Positions 43,263 through 52,779 of a stretch of DNA of 64,000 bases are shown in pieces. Position numbers and translations under genes: made by a program. Source of the stretch: SW132 sp038150125 (GTDB lineage Bacteria > Bacteroidota > Rhodothermia > Balneolales > Balneolaceae); the NCBI RefSeq assembly GCF_038150125.1, contig NZ_JBBVMF010000004.1, forward strand, positions 62,001 to 126,000, in the 5' to 3' direction. Position 1 is the first letter of the stretch; the number at the start of each line of letters is the position of its first letter. A model generated the notes under the pieces. That model did no database searches and had not been told where the DNA came from. It worked only from the letters and a program-made list of their open reading frames with translations.

Positions 43263-43967
43263 ATGCCTTTTGCAAAATTTAAAACCGGATTAACCATGGC
43301 ACAGAGTTTTAATAAAAGGATCGTAATTGTAGATGATCATCCGTTAATGAGAAAAGGACTGACAAGTACACTGGAGTCTGAGCCCGGGTACGAAGTAGTT
43401 GCACAATTTGAAAAAGCGGAAGATGTTTTAGATGACTTTAAAAGTCTGGAAGCTGATCTTATCATTGTTGACGTGTCGTTGCCAGGAATGAGTGGCATTG
43501 AGCTCGTTAAGAATCTTCTATTTCAATTTCCTGTTTTTCCGTGTTTGATTGTCTCTCGCCATGAAGTCTCCCTGTATGCAGAAAGAGCCCTGCGGGCCGG
43601 GGCTAAAGGGTATGTAATGAAATTTGAACCGAGTGAAATCCTTCTCAAAGCTGTTAAAAAAATTTTAAACGGAGGGATTTTTGTAAGTGAAGAGATCAGT
43701 GAACAACTTCTTCAGAATGCAATAACAGGTAAATCGGGGGCATCTGAATCTCCTGTTGATGTATTAAGTGACAGAGAGCTGGAAGTTTTTGATCTTACAG
43801 GACGAGGCAAAAGCAGTTCCGAAATTGCAGAACAGCTCCATCTTGCGATTAAAACTATAGAAACGTATCGCTTCAGGATCAAAGAGAAATTAAATCTCAA
43901 AAATTCAACAGAACTCATTTACTATGCTGTTAAATGGGTGGAAAATGAGAAGTTTGTTAAGCAATAA
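43263..43967 (+). CDS. NarL/LuxR-type response regulator, partner of the kinase
   Basis: A 234-residue regulator; the ATG at 43296 (MAQSFNKRIVIVDDHPLMRK) is as likely a start and would give 223 residues. The receiver has the acidic pair VDDHP, the phosphoacceptor Asp in IIVDVSLPGMSG and the conserved Lys in YVMKFEP. The C-terminal helix-turn-helix is LSDRELEVFDLTGRGKSSSE through LAIKTIETYRFRIKEKL. It should be phosphorylated by the upstream kinase and bind palindromic promoter sites. Candidate targets are the hsp20 and ppsA genes just downstream, but this is inference. Confidence 0.92.
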   Translation: MPFAKFKTGLTMAQSFNKRIVIVDDHPLMRKGLTSTLESEPGYEVVAQFEKAEDVLDDFKSLEADLIIVDVSLPGMSGIELVKNLLFQFPVFPCLIVSRHEVSLYAERALRAGAKGYVMKFEPSEILLKAVKKILNGGIFVSEEISEQLLQNAITGKSGASESPVDVLSDRELEVFDLTGRGKSSSEIAEQLHLAIKTIETYRFRIKEKLNLKNSTELIYYAVKWVENEKFVKQ

Positions 43968-44495
43968 GTTTGGCTTTAAAACAGGATAAGCAACTTTCGT
44001 TACGACATAAAAGGGTCTTTCAAAACTATAGATTTTTACGTAATCCAAGCCCATAGCTACAAAGAACCAAATCGTATATACTCTACGTGAAGATTTCAAT
44101 GTCACGTTCACAATAGAGTTTGGTAAAAACACAGACCTGCGGAAAGAATTTTTTTGAAAGAAACCCTTCAGCGTACAGCTATTCTCGTAGATCTTTTGCT
44201 GCTTTCTTCACTACGGGATGTGTACCCCTGATAATATCCGGTAGTTTGTAACAATGAACTTATTTCTGCAAAGACTAAAAAATCTCAAATAGTCGCAAGG
44301 CATCGTTTTAAACGGTTCATAAAGAACCTTTTTGTAAAGGAATCCTGATACATTATCTCTCTTATGTATTACAAAAAGTTTCAGACTGTGATTTCATAGA
44401 CTCAGTCAAATTCTGCTTTAATTGATTTTAGCAACCAGCCAATAAAACGGGATGCTTTTTTTTCACCAAAAACAAAATCAAACGGAGGTACTATT
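43968..44495 (+). other. 528-bp gene-free region with inverted repeat upstream of hsp20
   Basis: CTTTTTGTAA (44328-44337) is complementary to TTACAAAAAG (44369-44378), and ATACAT (44348-44353) to ATGTAT (44364-44369) inside it. The structure lies about 120 nt before the hsp20 ATG and could hold an operator for the neighbouring response regulator. A degenerate copy of the dispersed motif lies on the minus strand at 44011-44026. No gene is visible. Confidence 0.45.
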
Positions 44496-44945
44496 ATGAA
44501 ACTTACAAAAACCAGAAACGGACCCAACACTATTGATACCCTGCGGCGTGAGATGGATCATTTTTTTGATGATTTAGTGCCATTCTCATGGAACCGTGAG
44601 CAAAGCGGACGATCATTAGGTACATGGACGCCAAATGCTGATATCACGGAGAATGAGGAGAGATATCAAGTTATGATGGATATGCCTGGAATGGATAAAA
44701 ACGACATTAAAGTCAGCTACCATGATGGCAGAGTGTCGATCACAGGAGAACGGAAATCAGAAGAGAAAGATGAGAAAGATGATTTCATTCGTCAGGAAAG
44801 ATACTACGGCAGTTTTTACAGATCCTTCATGCTTCCTGAAAAAGTGAAAGAAGATGACATCAAAGCCTCCTTTGAAGATGGGGTACTGAAAGTTATGATT
44901 CCCAAAGCTGAAGTTGTAAAACCAAAATCAATTGAAGTCAGCTGA
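44496..44945 (+). CDS. Small heat-shock protein Hsp20/alpha-crystallin
   Basis: A 149-residue chaperone. The alpha-crystallin domain spans about residues 43-135, with TPNADITENEERYQVMMDMP (about 45-64) at its start and the conserved A-x-x-x-x-G-V-L signature as ASFEDGVLKVMIPK (about 125-138); the N-terminus holds DHFFDDLVPF. It should hold unfolding proteins as a large oligomer in the cytoplasm. A strong ribosome site GGAGG (44482-44486) precedes the ATG at good spacing, fitting a highly expressed stress gene. It is followed by a hairpin and then ppsA. Confidence 0.93.
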   Translation: MKLTKTRNGPNTIDTLRREMDHFFDDLVPFSWNREQSGRSLGTWTPNADITENEERYQVMMDMPGMDKNDIKVSYHDGRVSITGERKSEEKDEKDDFIRQERYYGSFYRSFMLPEKVKEDDIKASFEDGVLKVMIPKAEVVKPKSIEVS

Positions 44946-44961
44946 ATGTTGAATTTTCGAT

Positions 44962-44988
44962 AGTACCGAAGGGTGATACTTCGGTACT
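44962..44988 (+). terminator. Hairpin between hsp20 and ppsA
   Basis: AGTACCGAAG (44962-44971) and CTTCGGTACT (44979-44988) form a perfect 10-bp stem with loop GGTGATA, starting 17 nt after the hsp20 stop. The following sequence is only weakly T-rich (TAATTTAT), so it may be a partial terminator or an mRNA-stabilising hairpin that lets some transcription continue into ppsA. Confidence 0.65.
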
Positions 44989-45020
44989 TAATTTATGGTT
45001 GAAGATTAATTCAAAAGGTT

Positions 45021-47456
45021 ATGAAATCACTTCAAACACTATATATCATTCCGTTTTCAGAAATGACTATTGATGATGTACCAAAAGTTGGTGGGAAAAA
45101 CGCATCACTTGGCGAAATGGTAAGATACCTTGAACCACTTGGAGTGAATATTCCGGATGGATTTGCAACTACATCCGATGCCTATCGATATTTTTTAAAA
45201 TCGAATAACCTTGATGAACGAATCGAAAAGATTCTCGATGAGTATAATTCAAATATGATAAAGCTGGATGAAGCCGGCTGTTCAATTCGTCAGCTGTTTC
45301 AAAAAAGCATCTTTCCAATCGCTCTGGCAGAAAGTATCCAGCAGGCGTATCGTGAACTGAGCCTGGATTTTATGCCCGATTTGCAGGATCATCATGAATT
45401 CTACAACGTGGATGTAGCGGTCCGAAGCAGTGCCACGGCAGAAGATTTACCTAATGCCAGTTTTGCAGGTCAACAGGAAACCTACCTTAACATACGCGGC
45501 AGGGAAGCACTGGTAACAGCCTGTAAAAATTGTTTCGCATCCCTGTTCACCAACAGGGCGATAGCTTACCGTGAAAAAATGGGGTTCGACCACATGAGTG
45601 TAGCACTTTCCGTGGGCATTCAAAAAATGGTTCGTGCTAATAATAGTTCTTCAGGAGTGATGTTTACCGTGGATACTGAAACCGGTTTTCCCAATGCATT
45701 GATTATTAACGGTTCCTGGGGGTTAGGCGAAAATGTGGTGAAAGGGACCGTGAACCCGGATCAGTTCTATGTGTTTAAACCAACACTCGATGACCATCAC
45801 AAGAATCCCATACTGGAGCGAGTACTTGGGTCGAAAGAGGTGAAGATGATTTATGCCTCAGATGAAGGGGGGAGTACTGAAAATATACCCACGTCTATTT
45901 CAGAACGCCAGTCGTTTGTGTTGACCAACGACGAAGTGCTGAAGCTGGCTAGATGGGGAGTGATCATTGAAAAGCACTATGGCCGGGCGATGGATATCGA
46001 ATGGGTAAAAGACGACCTGACCGGTGATCTGTATATCGTTCAGGCCCGGCCGGAAACCATTCATTCTATGCACAGCAACGGGACTTTTAAAAACTATTCG
46101 CTTAAAGAGAAAGATCCCGAACTGATACTGACGGGATTGAGCGTGGGGAATACGATTGTAAGCGGAAAAGTAAAAATCGTACATGACACAACAGATCTCT
46201 CAAATATTGACAGTGACACTATACTGGTTACCGAAATGACAGAACCCGACTGGGTTCCCGCCCTGAGAAATGCTGCGGGAATTGTTACCGATTTTGGTGG
46301 CCGTACCTGTCACGCAGCAATCGTAAGCCGGGAACTGGGAATTCCTGCTGTCGTAGGAACGGGCAAGGCGACCAGGACGCTGAAAGAGGAGGAGCAGATC
46401 ACTATTTCGAGCGCTGAGGGAGATGAGGGTAAAATCTATAAAGGCCTGCTGCAGTTCAGCGTTGAAGAGATAGACCTGGGAATTTTACCCGATACAAAAA
46501 CCTCTGTAATGCTGAACCTGGCAACACCTGAATCGGCATTTAAATGGTGGAAAATGCCGGTAAAAGGGGTGGGACTTGCACGAATGGAGTTCATCATAAG
46601 CAATCACATCCGCATTCACCCGATGGCGCTTGTTCACCCCGAGAGGATTGAAGATGAAGACGAGATTCGGAAAATAAGGAAACTGACAGCCGGATATGGG
46701 GATCTGAAGGAGTACTTTATCGATCGGCTGGCAAGTGGAATATCTAAAATTGCGGCATCGCAACACCCGCATCCCGTGATAGTACGAACGAGTGACTTTA
46801 AAACGAATGAATATGCGGGACTGATTGGCGGCAGCTATTTTGAGCCGCATGAGGAAAATCCGATGCTTGGGTGGCGCGGTGCCTCACGATATTACAGCGA
46901 CAACTACCGCGAAGGGTTTGAGCTCGAATGCCGTGCGTTAAAAAAAGTGAGGGAAGATATTGGACTGGAGAACCTGATTGTGATGATTCCATTCTGCCGC
47001 ACTTTATACGAAGCTGACCAGGTACTGCAGGTTATGGCTGATTACGGTTTGAAACGGGGTGAAAACGGGCTTCAAATCTTTATGATGTGCGAAATTCCAT
47101 CCAACTATATCCTAGCTGAAAAGTTTGCCAAAAAGTTCGATGGCTTCTCGATTGGCTCAAACGACCTGACCCAGCTCGTGCTCGGTGTTGACCGGGATTC
47201 GGGTTCGATGGCGCATCTGTTTGATGAAAATGATCCGGCCATGAAGACAGTTATACGAGAAGTCATTGAAAGAGCGCACAAAGGAGGGATCAAAGTAGGC
47301 TTTTGCGGCCAGGCGCCAAGTGATGACACTGAATACGCAAAATTCCTCGTTGATTGTGGCATCGATTCGATATCCGTAGTGCCCGACAGCGTGGTCGGGG
47401 TTGTGCAAAAAATCGCAGAGGCTGAAAAACAATCAGAAAAACTACCCCTGGTTTGA
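45021..47456 (+). CDS. ppsA: Phosphoenolpyruvate synthase
   Basis: An 811-residue enzyme converting pyruvate + ATP + water to PEP + AMP + phosphate for gluconeogenesis. The N-terminal ATP-binding domain opens VGGKNASLGEMV (residues 21-32) and has VRSSATAEDLPNASFAGQ (about 134-151). The phosphohistidine domain has GGRTCHAAIVSRELGIPAVV (about 425-444), and the C-terminal barrel ends GSNDLTQLVLGVDRDSG and GFCGQAPSD with the catalytic Cys near residue 760. All key residues are present and length is normal (about 790-810). Its position after a two-component system and hsp20 suggests stress- or energy-linked control. Confidence 0.95.
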   Translation: MKSLQTLYIIPFSEMTIDDVPKVGGKNASLGEMVRYLEPLGVNIPDGFATTSDAYRYFLKSNNLDERIEKILDEYNSNMIKLDEAGCSIRQLFQKSIFPIALAESIQQAYRELSLDFMPDLQDHHEFYNVDVAVRSSATAEDLPNASFAGQQETYLNIRGREALVTACKNCFASLFTNRAIAYREKMGFDHMSVALSVGIQKMVRANNSSSGVMFTVDTETGFPNALIINGSWGLGENVVKGTVNPDQFYVFKPTLDDHHKNPILERVLGSKEVKMIYASDEGGSTENIPTSISERQSFVLTNDEVLKLARWGVIIEKHYGRAMDIEWVKDDLTGDLYIVQARPETIHSMHSNGTFKNYSLKEKDPELILTGLSVGNTIVSGKVKIVHDTTDLSNIDSDTILVTEMTEPDWVPALRNAAGIVTDFGGRTCHAAIVSRELGIPAVVGTGKATRTLKEEEQITISSAEGDEGKIYKGLLQFSVEEIDLGILPDTKTSVMLNLATPESAFKWWKMPVKGVGLARMEFIISNHIRIHPMALVHPERIEDEDEIRKIRKLTAGYGDLKEYFIDRLASGISKIAASQHPHPVIVRTSDFKTNEYAGLIGGSYFEPHEENPMLGWRGASRYYSDNYREGFELECRALKKVREDIGLENLIVMIPFCRTLYEADQVLQVMADYGLKRGENGLQIFMMCEIPSNYILAEKFAKKFDGFSIGSNDLTQLVLGVDRDSGSMAHLFDENDPAMKTVIREVIERAHKGGIKVGFCGQAPSDDTEYAKFLVDCGIDSISVVPDSVVGVVQKIAEAEKQSEKLPLV

Positions 47457-47526
47457 GGTAAGTCTAAACTTCAATAAGTTTTTAATCTGGCAAAAAGATG
47501 TCTCTATATGACGTAACCCAGCTATT

Positions 47527-47885
47527 ATGAACAAGAACAACCAAGTGCGGTACGAGGAGTTAAAAAAGCCTGAGATCTGGTATGCTTTTCCGAAGAAGAG
47601 CTGCTGGATAAGTTGAAAAGTTCATTAAGAGAGGGGCTGGGCGATAATTAAGCGGCTCAGAGGCTTGCACACTTTGGACTAAATAAAATTGAGAGGGAAG
47701 AAGGGTTGACCCGCTGGCAAATCCTGGTTCATCAATTTAAAGATCCCCTGATCTATATTCTTCTCTTTGCAGCTTTTATCACCCTGGTTCTCAGGGATTA
47801 TATCGATTCAGGTGTAATTATGGCCGTGGTGATATTTAACGCCGTAATTGGTTACATTCAAGAGACCAAAGTACTCTCTGAATAA
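47527..47885 (+). pseudogene. N-terminal relic of a cation-transporting P-type ATPase
   Basis: In one frame the text reads FPEEELLDKLKSSLREGLGD-N-stop-AAQRLAHFGLNKIE, then GLTRWQILVHQFKDPLIYIL and AVVIFNAVIGYIQETK before a stop at 47883. This is the Cation_ATPase_N domain plus the first transmembrane pair of a PMA1/SERCA-type pump. A GAA-to-TAA type nonsense change lies at about 47650, the first ~17 codons (from the ATG at 47527) are in another frame, and the remaining ~800 residues of the pump are missing. It is a 5' remnant left by deletion. Confidence 0.85.
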
Positions 47886-48085
47886 GTATTTAGCTATCGA
47901 CTGAACAAGCCTTACAGTTCCATAACAGGCACTAATATTTTACAATCTGGTGGTTGTCGCTTTTGGTTTTTGAATATTTCGGCGCAATTCATAAAACAGC
48001 CTGAAATTCTGATTGTGTTTTGTACCTAAACCTTCGTTTCTTTGAATCGAAAAAGTACGCACTTAGCTTTAGAAAAAGGTTCTTT

Positions 48086-49468
48086 ATGCTTGCACAATTA
48101 CTAAAACCTGAAATAGATGAACTGATCCAGAAGAAAGACTGGATTACGCTCAAAGACATCTTGGATGATGTACCAGCAGTTGATGTTGCCGAGCTGCTCG
48201 AAGATCTGGAGCCGGAAGTAGCCGTAGTGGTGTTCAGGCTTCTGAAAAAGAGTAAAGCCGCTGATGTATTTACGTATCTGAGTTCAGGAAAGGGTGTTGA
48301 ACTTCTTGAAGTTTTCTCCAGGCAGCAGCTGAGTGATGTAATGAACAATCTTGAGCCTGATGAGCGTGTTTCACTCATGGAGGAGCTTCCTGGCCATTTG
48401 ACTCAAAGAGTGCTCAGCTCAATGGATCCCGAGAATATTGCCCAGGTCAGGCGGCTTCTCGGTTACCCGCCTGAAAGTGTCGGTCGTTTAATGACAACCA
48501 ACTATGTTAAAGTAAGAGAAGACTGGACGATTGATGAGGGCTTTAATCATATCCGTAAATACGGCCGGATTGCTGAAACGGTCAACGTAATTTATGTTGT
48601 AAATGAACAGGAAAGGCTGATTGATGACTTAAAGCTGAATCAGTTGATTGTTGCGGATCCCGACTCTCTTATTGAAAGTATCATGGATAAATCATTTGAA
48701 GCACTTAGTGCTTTTGATGATCAGGAAGAGGCTGTTCGAATGCTCAGCAAATACGACAGGGTTGCTCTGCCGGTTTTAGACAGCGATGGTGTTTTGGTTG
48801 GAATTGTAACGGTTGATGATGTTCTGGATGTTGCCGAAGAGGAGACAACTGAAGATATGCAGCTGATGGCAGGTATGAGTGCTCTGGATAACTACTATTC
48901 CCAAACCAAAATCGTGGAAATGGTTCGGAAAAGAGCGGGGTGGCTCATTTTATTATTCATGGGACAAATGTTTACAGTAACTGCAATGGCGGGATTTGAG
49001 GATACACTGGCTGCCGCTGCAGTATTGGCACTTTTTATTCCTATGATTATCTCAAGCGGCGGGAACTCCGGGTCGCAAGCCGCAACCCTGATTATCAGGG
49101 CCATTTCCACTGATGATATAAAACTTAAAGATTGGCTGACCGTTTTAAAGAGGGAGTTGCTTTCAGGTTTATTACTGGGGTCAATACTGGGAATTATGGG
49201 TACCGTGGTAATTTCTGCATGGATGGTGTTACGAGGTGAGGTATTTTCATACGCTGTTTTTATGCAGGCCTTAACTGTTGGTTCCAGCCTGGTGGGAGTT
49301 GTAATGTTTGGGAATTTTAGCGGAGCGATGCTGCCTTTCATTATGTCAAAGGTTGGACTTGATCCGGCAGTGACGTCTGCTCCATTTGTTGCAACACTCG
49401 TTGATGTAACGGGTATTATAATCTATTTTTCGATTGCGGTGTTTTTACTGACCGGTGTTGTGCTTTAA
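48086..49468 (+). CDS. mgtE: Magnesium transporter MgtE
   Basis: About 460 residues from the ATG at 48086 (MLAQLLKPEIDELIQKKD); an upstream TTG at 48020 would add 22 residues of unlikely composition. It shows the N-terminal MgtE domain (residues 10-110, VAELLEDLEPE), two CBS domains (about 115-245, ending LVGIVTVDDVLDVAEEE), and five transmembrane helices (about 275-460) with PMIISSGGNSGSQAATLIIR (about 315-335) lining the ion pore. It is a Mg2+-gated channel: the CBS and N domains close it when internal Mg2+ is high. Single gene after the ATPase relic. Confidence 0.94.
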   Translation: MLAQLLKPEIDELIQKKDWITLKDILDDVPAVDVAELLEDLEPEVAVVVFRLLKKSKAADVFTYLSSGKGVELLEVFSRQQLSDVMNNLEPDERVSLMEELPGHLTQRVLSSMDPENIAQVRRLLGYPPESVGRLMTTNYVKVREDWTIDEGFNHIRKYGRIAETVNVIYVVNEQERLIDDLKLNQLIVADPDSLIESIMDKSFEALSAFDDQEEAVRMLSKYDRVALPVLDSDGVLVGIVTVDDVLDVAEEETTEDMQLMAGMSALDNYYSQTKIVEMVRKRAGWLILLFMGQMFTVTAMAGFEDTLAAAAVLALFIPMIISSGGNSGSQAATLIIRAISTDDIKLKDWLTVLKRELLSGLLLGSILGIMGTVVISAWMVLRGEVFSYAVFMQALTVGSSLVGVVMFGNFSGAMLPFIMSKVGLDPAVTSAPFVATLVDVTGIIIYFSIAVFLLTGVVL

Positions 49469-49517
49469 AAACTTCTCTTTTGTAGTGTTTTTGATGAAAT
49501 TGTGAAAGATCATCGGA

Positions 49518-49573
49518 TGAGTTTTTCGAAGAATTGAGTCACATTGGATTACTATAATATCTATGGATGACTT
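49518..49573 (+). repeat. Diverged repeat pair, copy 2
   Basis: Partner of 41366-41423; the shared blocks are listed there. Both lie in gene-free sequence 8 kb apart, flanking the stress and signalling block. Confidence 0.55.
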
Positions 49574-49635
49574 ATACCCTGACTCGATTTCGGCATCTTA
49601 CTGTTGTCAAAACAATAAACATCAATAAAATAATC

Positions 49636-49785
49636 TCATCCCAATAGCGAAAGCTTCTTCACCGAAGAAAACTCACCTGCCTGAATCCGAGATGTATGTA
49701 CCGCTGGAAACATTTTCTCCGTTCCAATCTATGTTATGATACCCGGCAGGGTGGTTATCATCCAAAAGCATAGCAATCCGGCGGA
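49636..49785 (-). pseudogene. C-terminal relic of a T9SS cargo protein
   Basis: On the minus strand RRIAMLLDDNHPAGYHNIDW is followed by NGENVSSGTYIS, then, after a frameshift, QAGEFSSVKKLSLLG and a stop at 49636-49638. This is the last ~50 residues of a type A sorting domain, with the rest of the gene missing. Its 5' edge abuts the start of the plus-strand BspA-like relic, suggesting that recombination joined two unrelated cargo fragments. Confidence 0.75.
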
Positions 49786-49794
49786 GTCACTTCT

Positions 49795-50896
49795 GTGAAT
49801 CAAATGCATGACGGGGCTTTTAAAAGCGACATTGGTGACTGTGGTGTGAGAAAAGTAATCCAAATGGCTGATATGCTTGAAAATTCGATATTGTTCAACC
49901 AGGATATGTCCGGCTGGAAAACGGAAAGCCTTGTTTCAATCACCGACATTTTCAGAGGTGCAACCTCATTCAGACAAATATTAGCGGGTGGGTATTAGCG
50001 GAGTAACTTCTTTGACATGAGTGTTCCGAAATGCGACGTCGTTCAAGCAGGATCTGAGTGGATGGGATATTTCATAAACGCCGAGAATGCCAAGAATCTT
50101 TGAAAATTCGGGTCTGTCTGTGCAAAATTAAGATGCCCCATTAACGGCTGGGTGGCATTGGCAGAAAGCAGCGGTGTTCAAAGTGACGTGAAACTTGGAG
50201 CGGACGGGCTGACTTACTGCGCAGGCTCCGATGCACATGATATTCAGATGGGCAAGCCTCAAATTGGATCATAAAAGGTGATTCTTATACAGAAGAATGT
50301 GACGACTCAAAGAGTACGCTTGCCATCCCGCAACTTTATTTACCCATCAATATTGCCGTAGATGTGGAGCTTCCTGTAACCCTGAAATGGAGATTCGCAG
50401 ATCATGCGGAGGTATACAGACTCGAGGTTGCCGCTGATGATGAGTTTTTGATGATTGTGGCTGAAGCTGATTCCATACCCGAGACAACTTTTGAGGTGAT
50501 TAAACATGAAGTCGGCTCACCCTACTACCGGCTTGTTTGTTCTCATGGAAATGGAGAAACCAACAGCTGGAGTGCTGTCTGGAGTTTTGAAGTGGGCACG
50601 GTAACATCCAATCAGCCCAAGGATGAAATCCCAAGGGTTGCGGCGCTTTTGCAGAACTATCCCAATCCCTTTAACCCGGCCACAATGATTCCCTACGATC
50701 TGCCGACGTCAGCTCATGTTAAAGTAGAAATCTACGATATGCTCGAACGTAATCTTGTAACCCTGGTTGACGGCATGATGCGGGGGGAAGCCACCAGGTT
50801 CAGTTTTATGCCGGCAACATCTCCAGCAGCATCTACATGGTCCAACTCGAATAAGGTTCTTTTACAGCATTTCGGAAACTGACGCTGATGAAATAG
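49795..50896 (+). pseudogene. Decayed BspA-like T9SS cargo gene
   Basis: Repeat remnants (ADMLENSILFNQDMSGWKTE at about 49869, IFRGATSF, FKQDLSGWDIS) give way to ALAESSGVQSDVKLGADGLT (about 50158), then an open stretch with VTLKWRFADHAEVYRLEVAA and ALLQNYPNPFNPATMIPYDL. A final frameshift breaks the end, which reads SSIYMVQLE-stop-GSFTAFRKLTLMK to a TAG at 50894-50896. At least three frameshifts or stops are needed to reconstruct it. It is related to the intact gene at 15646-18069, with the same repeat and sorting domains but a different middle. Confidence 0.85.
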
Positions 50897-50967
50897 GGAA
50901 ACATCTGAGTTCGGCTAATCAAACATTTATGCTGATTCAAACTGTGTTTGTTAAGCTGAATTCCATC

Positions 50968-51006
50968 AAAAAAAAGGCTAAATCAAAATGATTTAGCCTT
51001 TTTTAA
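50968..51006. terminator. Bidirectional terminator
   Basis: GGCTAAATCA (50976-50985) and TGATTTAGCC (50989-50998) form a perfect 10-bp stem with loop AAA, with A-run before and T-run after, so it can stop transcription from either side: the BspA-like relic on the plus strand and the lipoprotein gene on the minus strand. Confidence 0.92.
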
Positions 51007-51061
51007 ATATTCGTCAGCACTCTTTATACTATTTGTAGTGTATTTATAGATTTTAAATAAT

Positions 51062-52759
51062 TTATTCACCCATAGTCGACATTGTATTTCCAGATTGGGT
51101 GATTGCTATTTTTGATACAGCATTTTGTAGTTCAGTAATTGGTACTGTTTCTATCTTAGCAACGCCTGCTAATACAAATCTATTTGTAGTATCATAAAAA
51201 AGAGGGAAATCATCAGGACCCAATTCAATTACTGAAGCGCATCCTATTGTCAGATTAGTTACATCCTCGGTAATTGGATGTTCCCTAATTGAAGTCCCTG
51301 GCAGTACTACGCTTCCACAATCAACTTGATTTCCCACATTTCTCATCACTGCACCCAAATTTATCAAGAGCTGATTTTCAACTGCAAGGCCTTGGGACCC
51401 ATAGAATCCATCCCATTCACCAATAAATACAATTCGTCCGCCTTCCGCAGCAAATTGTTTTAATGCATTAATTTCATCAACGGTATATGCAACTGTAGGA
51501 AGCCACAACCATAGTGATTTAACGTTTGATGGAATATCAACTAAAGTTCCTGAAGATGAATTAATTGTAGAAAATATATAACCTTCATTTTTAATTAATT
51601 CTTGGGCTCCATTTATATGTCTTCCCGACGTGCAGCCATTAAATCTTGTATTACGTCCACAATCCCACAAAACAGTATCTCCATCATTCCTGGAGCCAGT
51701 AGTTGAAAAATTGATTAGATTTTTTATAAAACTGACGTTATTTGGATTTCGTAATCTGATTTGATCAAATGGTTCTACATCGTTAAAAACAATGATGTCT
51801 CTTCCCGGAATTTGTATATCTTCACGTTCAACAGTAATAGAGGATGTTGCTGTTACTCCATCACATTCAACACTAATATTTGCCTCACCTTGATTTTCGC
51901 CGAAAACTTCCCCATTGGAATCTACCGTAGCTATTGACTCATCATCACTGCTCCATTGGGTATCTTCACATCCAACTTCATTACCGTCTGCATCAAAGAA
52001 TGTGGCAATCAACTGTATTGTTTCGGATACTTTTACTTCACCTTCTTCAGGGTCCAATGATATTGTTGCCACATCATTACCAGGTTGTGGATCGCCTGGT
52101 ATGATCACATCCTGCTCATTCGCAGCGGTCTGGAGTGCAAATCCACCCACCATAGTCGTGCTCGTAGAATATTCACTAAGCACTTTTTGAGTTATGGTTT
52201 TGGCTTTATCGCGACTAAAGTTAGCTGTTCCATCTGTTCTCAAACGACTTGGCAGTTCACTGTCAGGTAACTTGTCCAGGTTAAATTCAGGAGCGATATT
52301 CATATACCCGGCAAGGGACCAAACCACTGCTTGTATTTCCCGATAGGTTAAATCAGGATCATTCGCCTGAAGCTCATGGCGAATGCTGAATAGATAGTTC
52401 AATGGTTTCCACTTATCATTATTACCTGTTGCAAACATCTTGACACCGGTATGAATATCGTTGTTATCACGAAGTGGCTTTTTCCACTCAAGGCACCAGG
52501 CTTCGGTCTCAACATTTTGGATATGCTTATTTGGAAGTACGTTTTCCACTTTTACCTTAAAGTAGCCGTCTTTATGCAGATCAGTTCCTTTATTTATTTT
52601 TACAGTACTCTTTTCAGTTTCCGGTATCAATTCCAGTCCAGCAAAGAGTTCGAGAGAATCTTCAAGTTCAGGTGCATTATTAAGTGTATTATCGCAAGCA
52701 GTAAAATATAGAAGCCCTAAAGCAATTAGTATTATGCTTGAAAGTTTAAAGTTTCTCAT
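51062..52759 (-). CDS. Lipoprotein with putative thioester-type domain and BIG2 domain
   Basis: About 565 residues from the ATG at 52759; an ATG at 52771 adds four. The lipobox YFTAC puts the lipid Cys at about residue 22. Residues 75-160 hold TEAWCLEWKKP and, about 54 residues later, YREIQAVVWSLAGY, matching the Cys...Gln-x-x-x-W arrangement of thioester (TQXA/TED-like) domains, in which Cys and Gln side chains form an internal thioester. A bacterial Ig-like group 2 domain follows (about residues 230-312, ending VECDGVTATSSITV). The C-terminal 230 residues (GRDIIVFNDVEPFDQIRL, AAEGGRIVFIGEWDG) look like a flavodoxin/GATase-like alpha/beta domain of secreted proteins. Exported lipoprotein, function unknown. 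The bidirectional terminator closes it. Confidence 0.75.
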   Translation of the reverse strand: MRNFKLSSIILIALGLLYFTACDNTLNNAPELEDSLELFAGLELIPETEKSTVKINKGTDLHKDGYFKVKVENVLPNKHIQNVETEAWCLEWKKPLRDNNDIHTGVKMFATGNNDKWKPLNYLFSIRHELQANDPDLTYREIQAVVWSLAGYMNIAPEFNLDKLPDSELPSRLRTDGTANFSRDKAKTITQKVLSEYSTSTTMVGGFALQTAANEQDVIIPGDPQPGNDVATISLDPEEGEVKVSETIQLIATFFDADGNEVGCEDTQWSSDDESIATVDSNGEVFGENQGEANISVECDGVTATSSITVEREDIQIPGRDIIVFNDVEPFDQIRLRNPNNVSFIKNLINFSTTGSRNDGDTVLWDCGRNTRFNGCTSGRHINGAQELIKNEGYIFSTINSSSGTLVDIPSNVKSLWLWLPTVAYTVDEINALKQFAAEGGRIVFIGEWDGFYGSQGLAVENQLLINLGAVMRNVGNQVDCGSVVLPGTSIREHPITEDVTNLTIGCASVIELGPDDFPLFYDTTNRFVLAGVAKIETVPITELQNAVSKIAITQSGNTMSTMGE

Positions 52760-52779
52760 GATATTCCCCAATGGTTATT

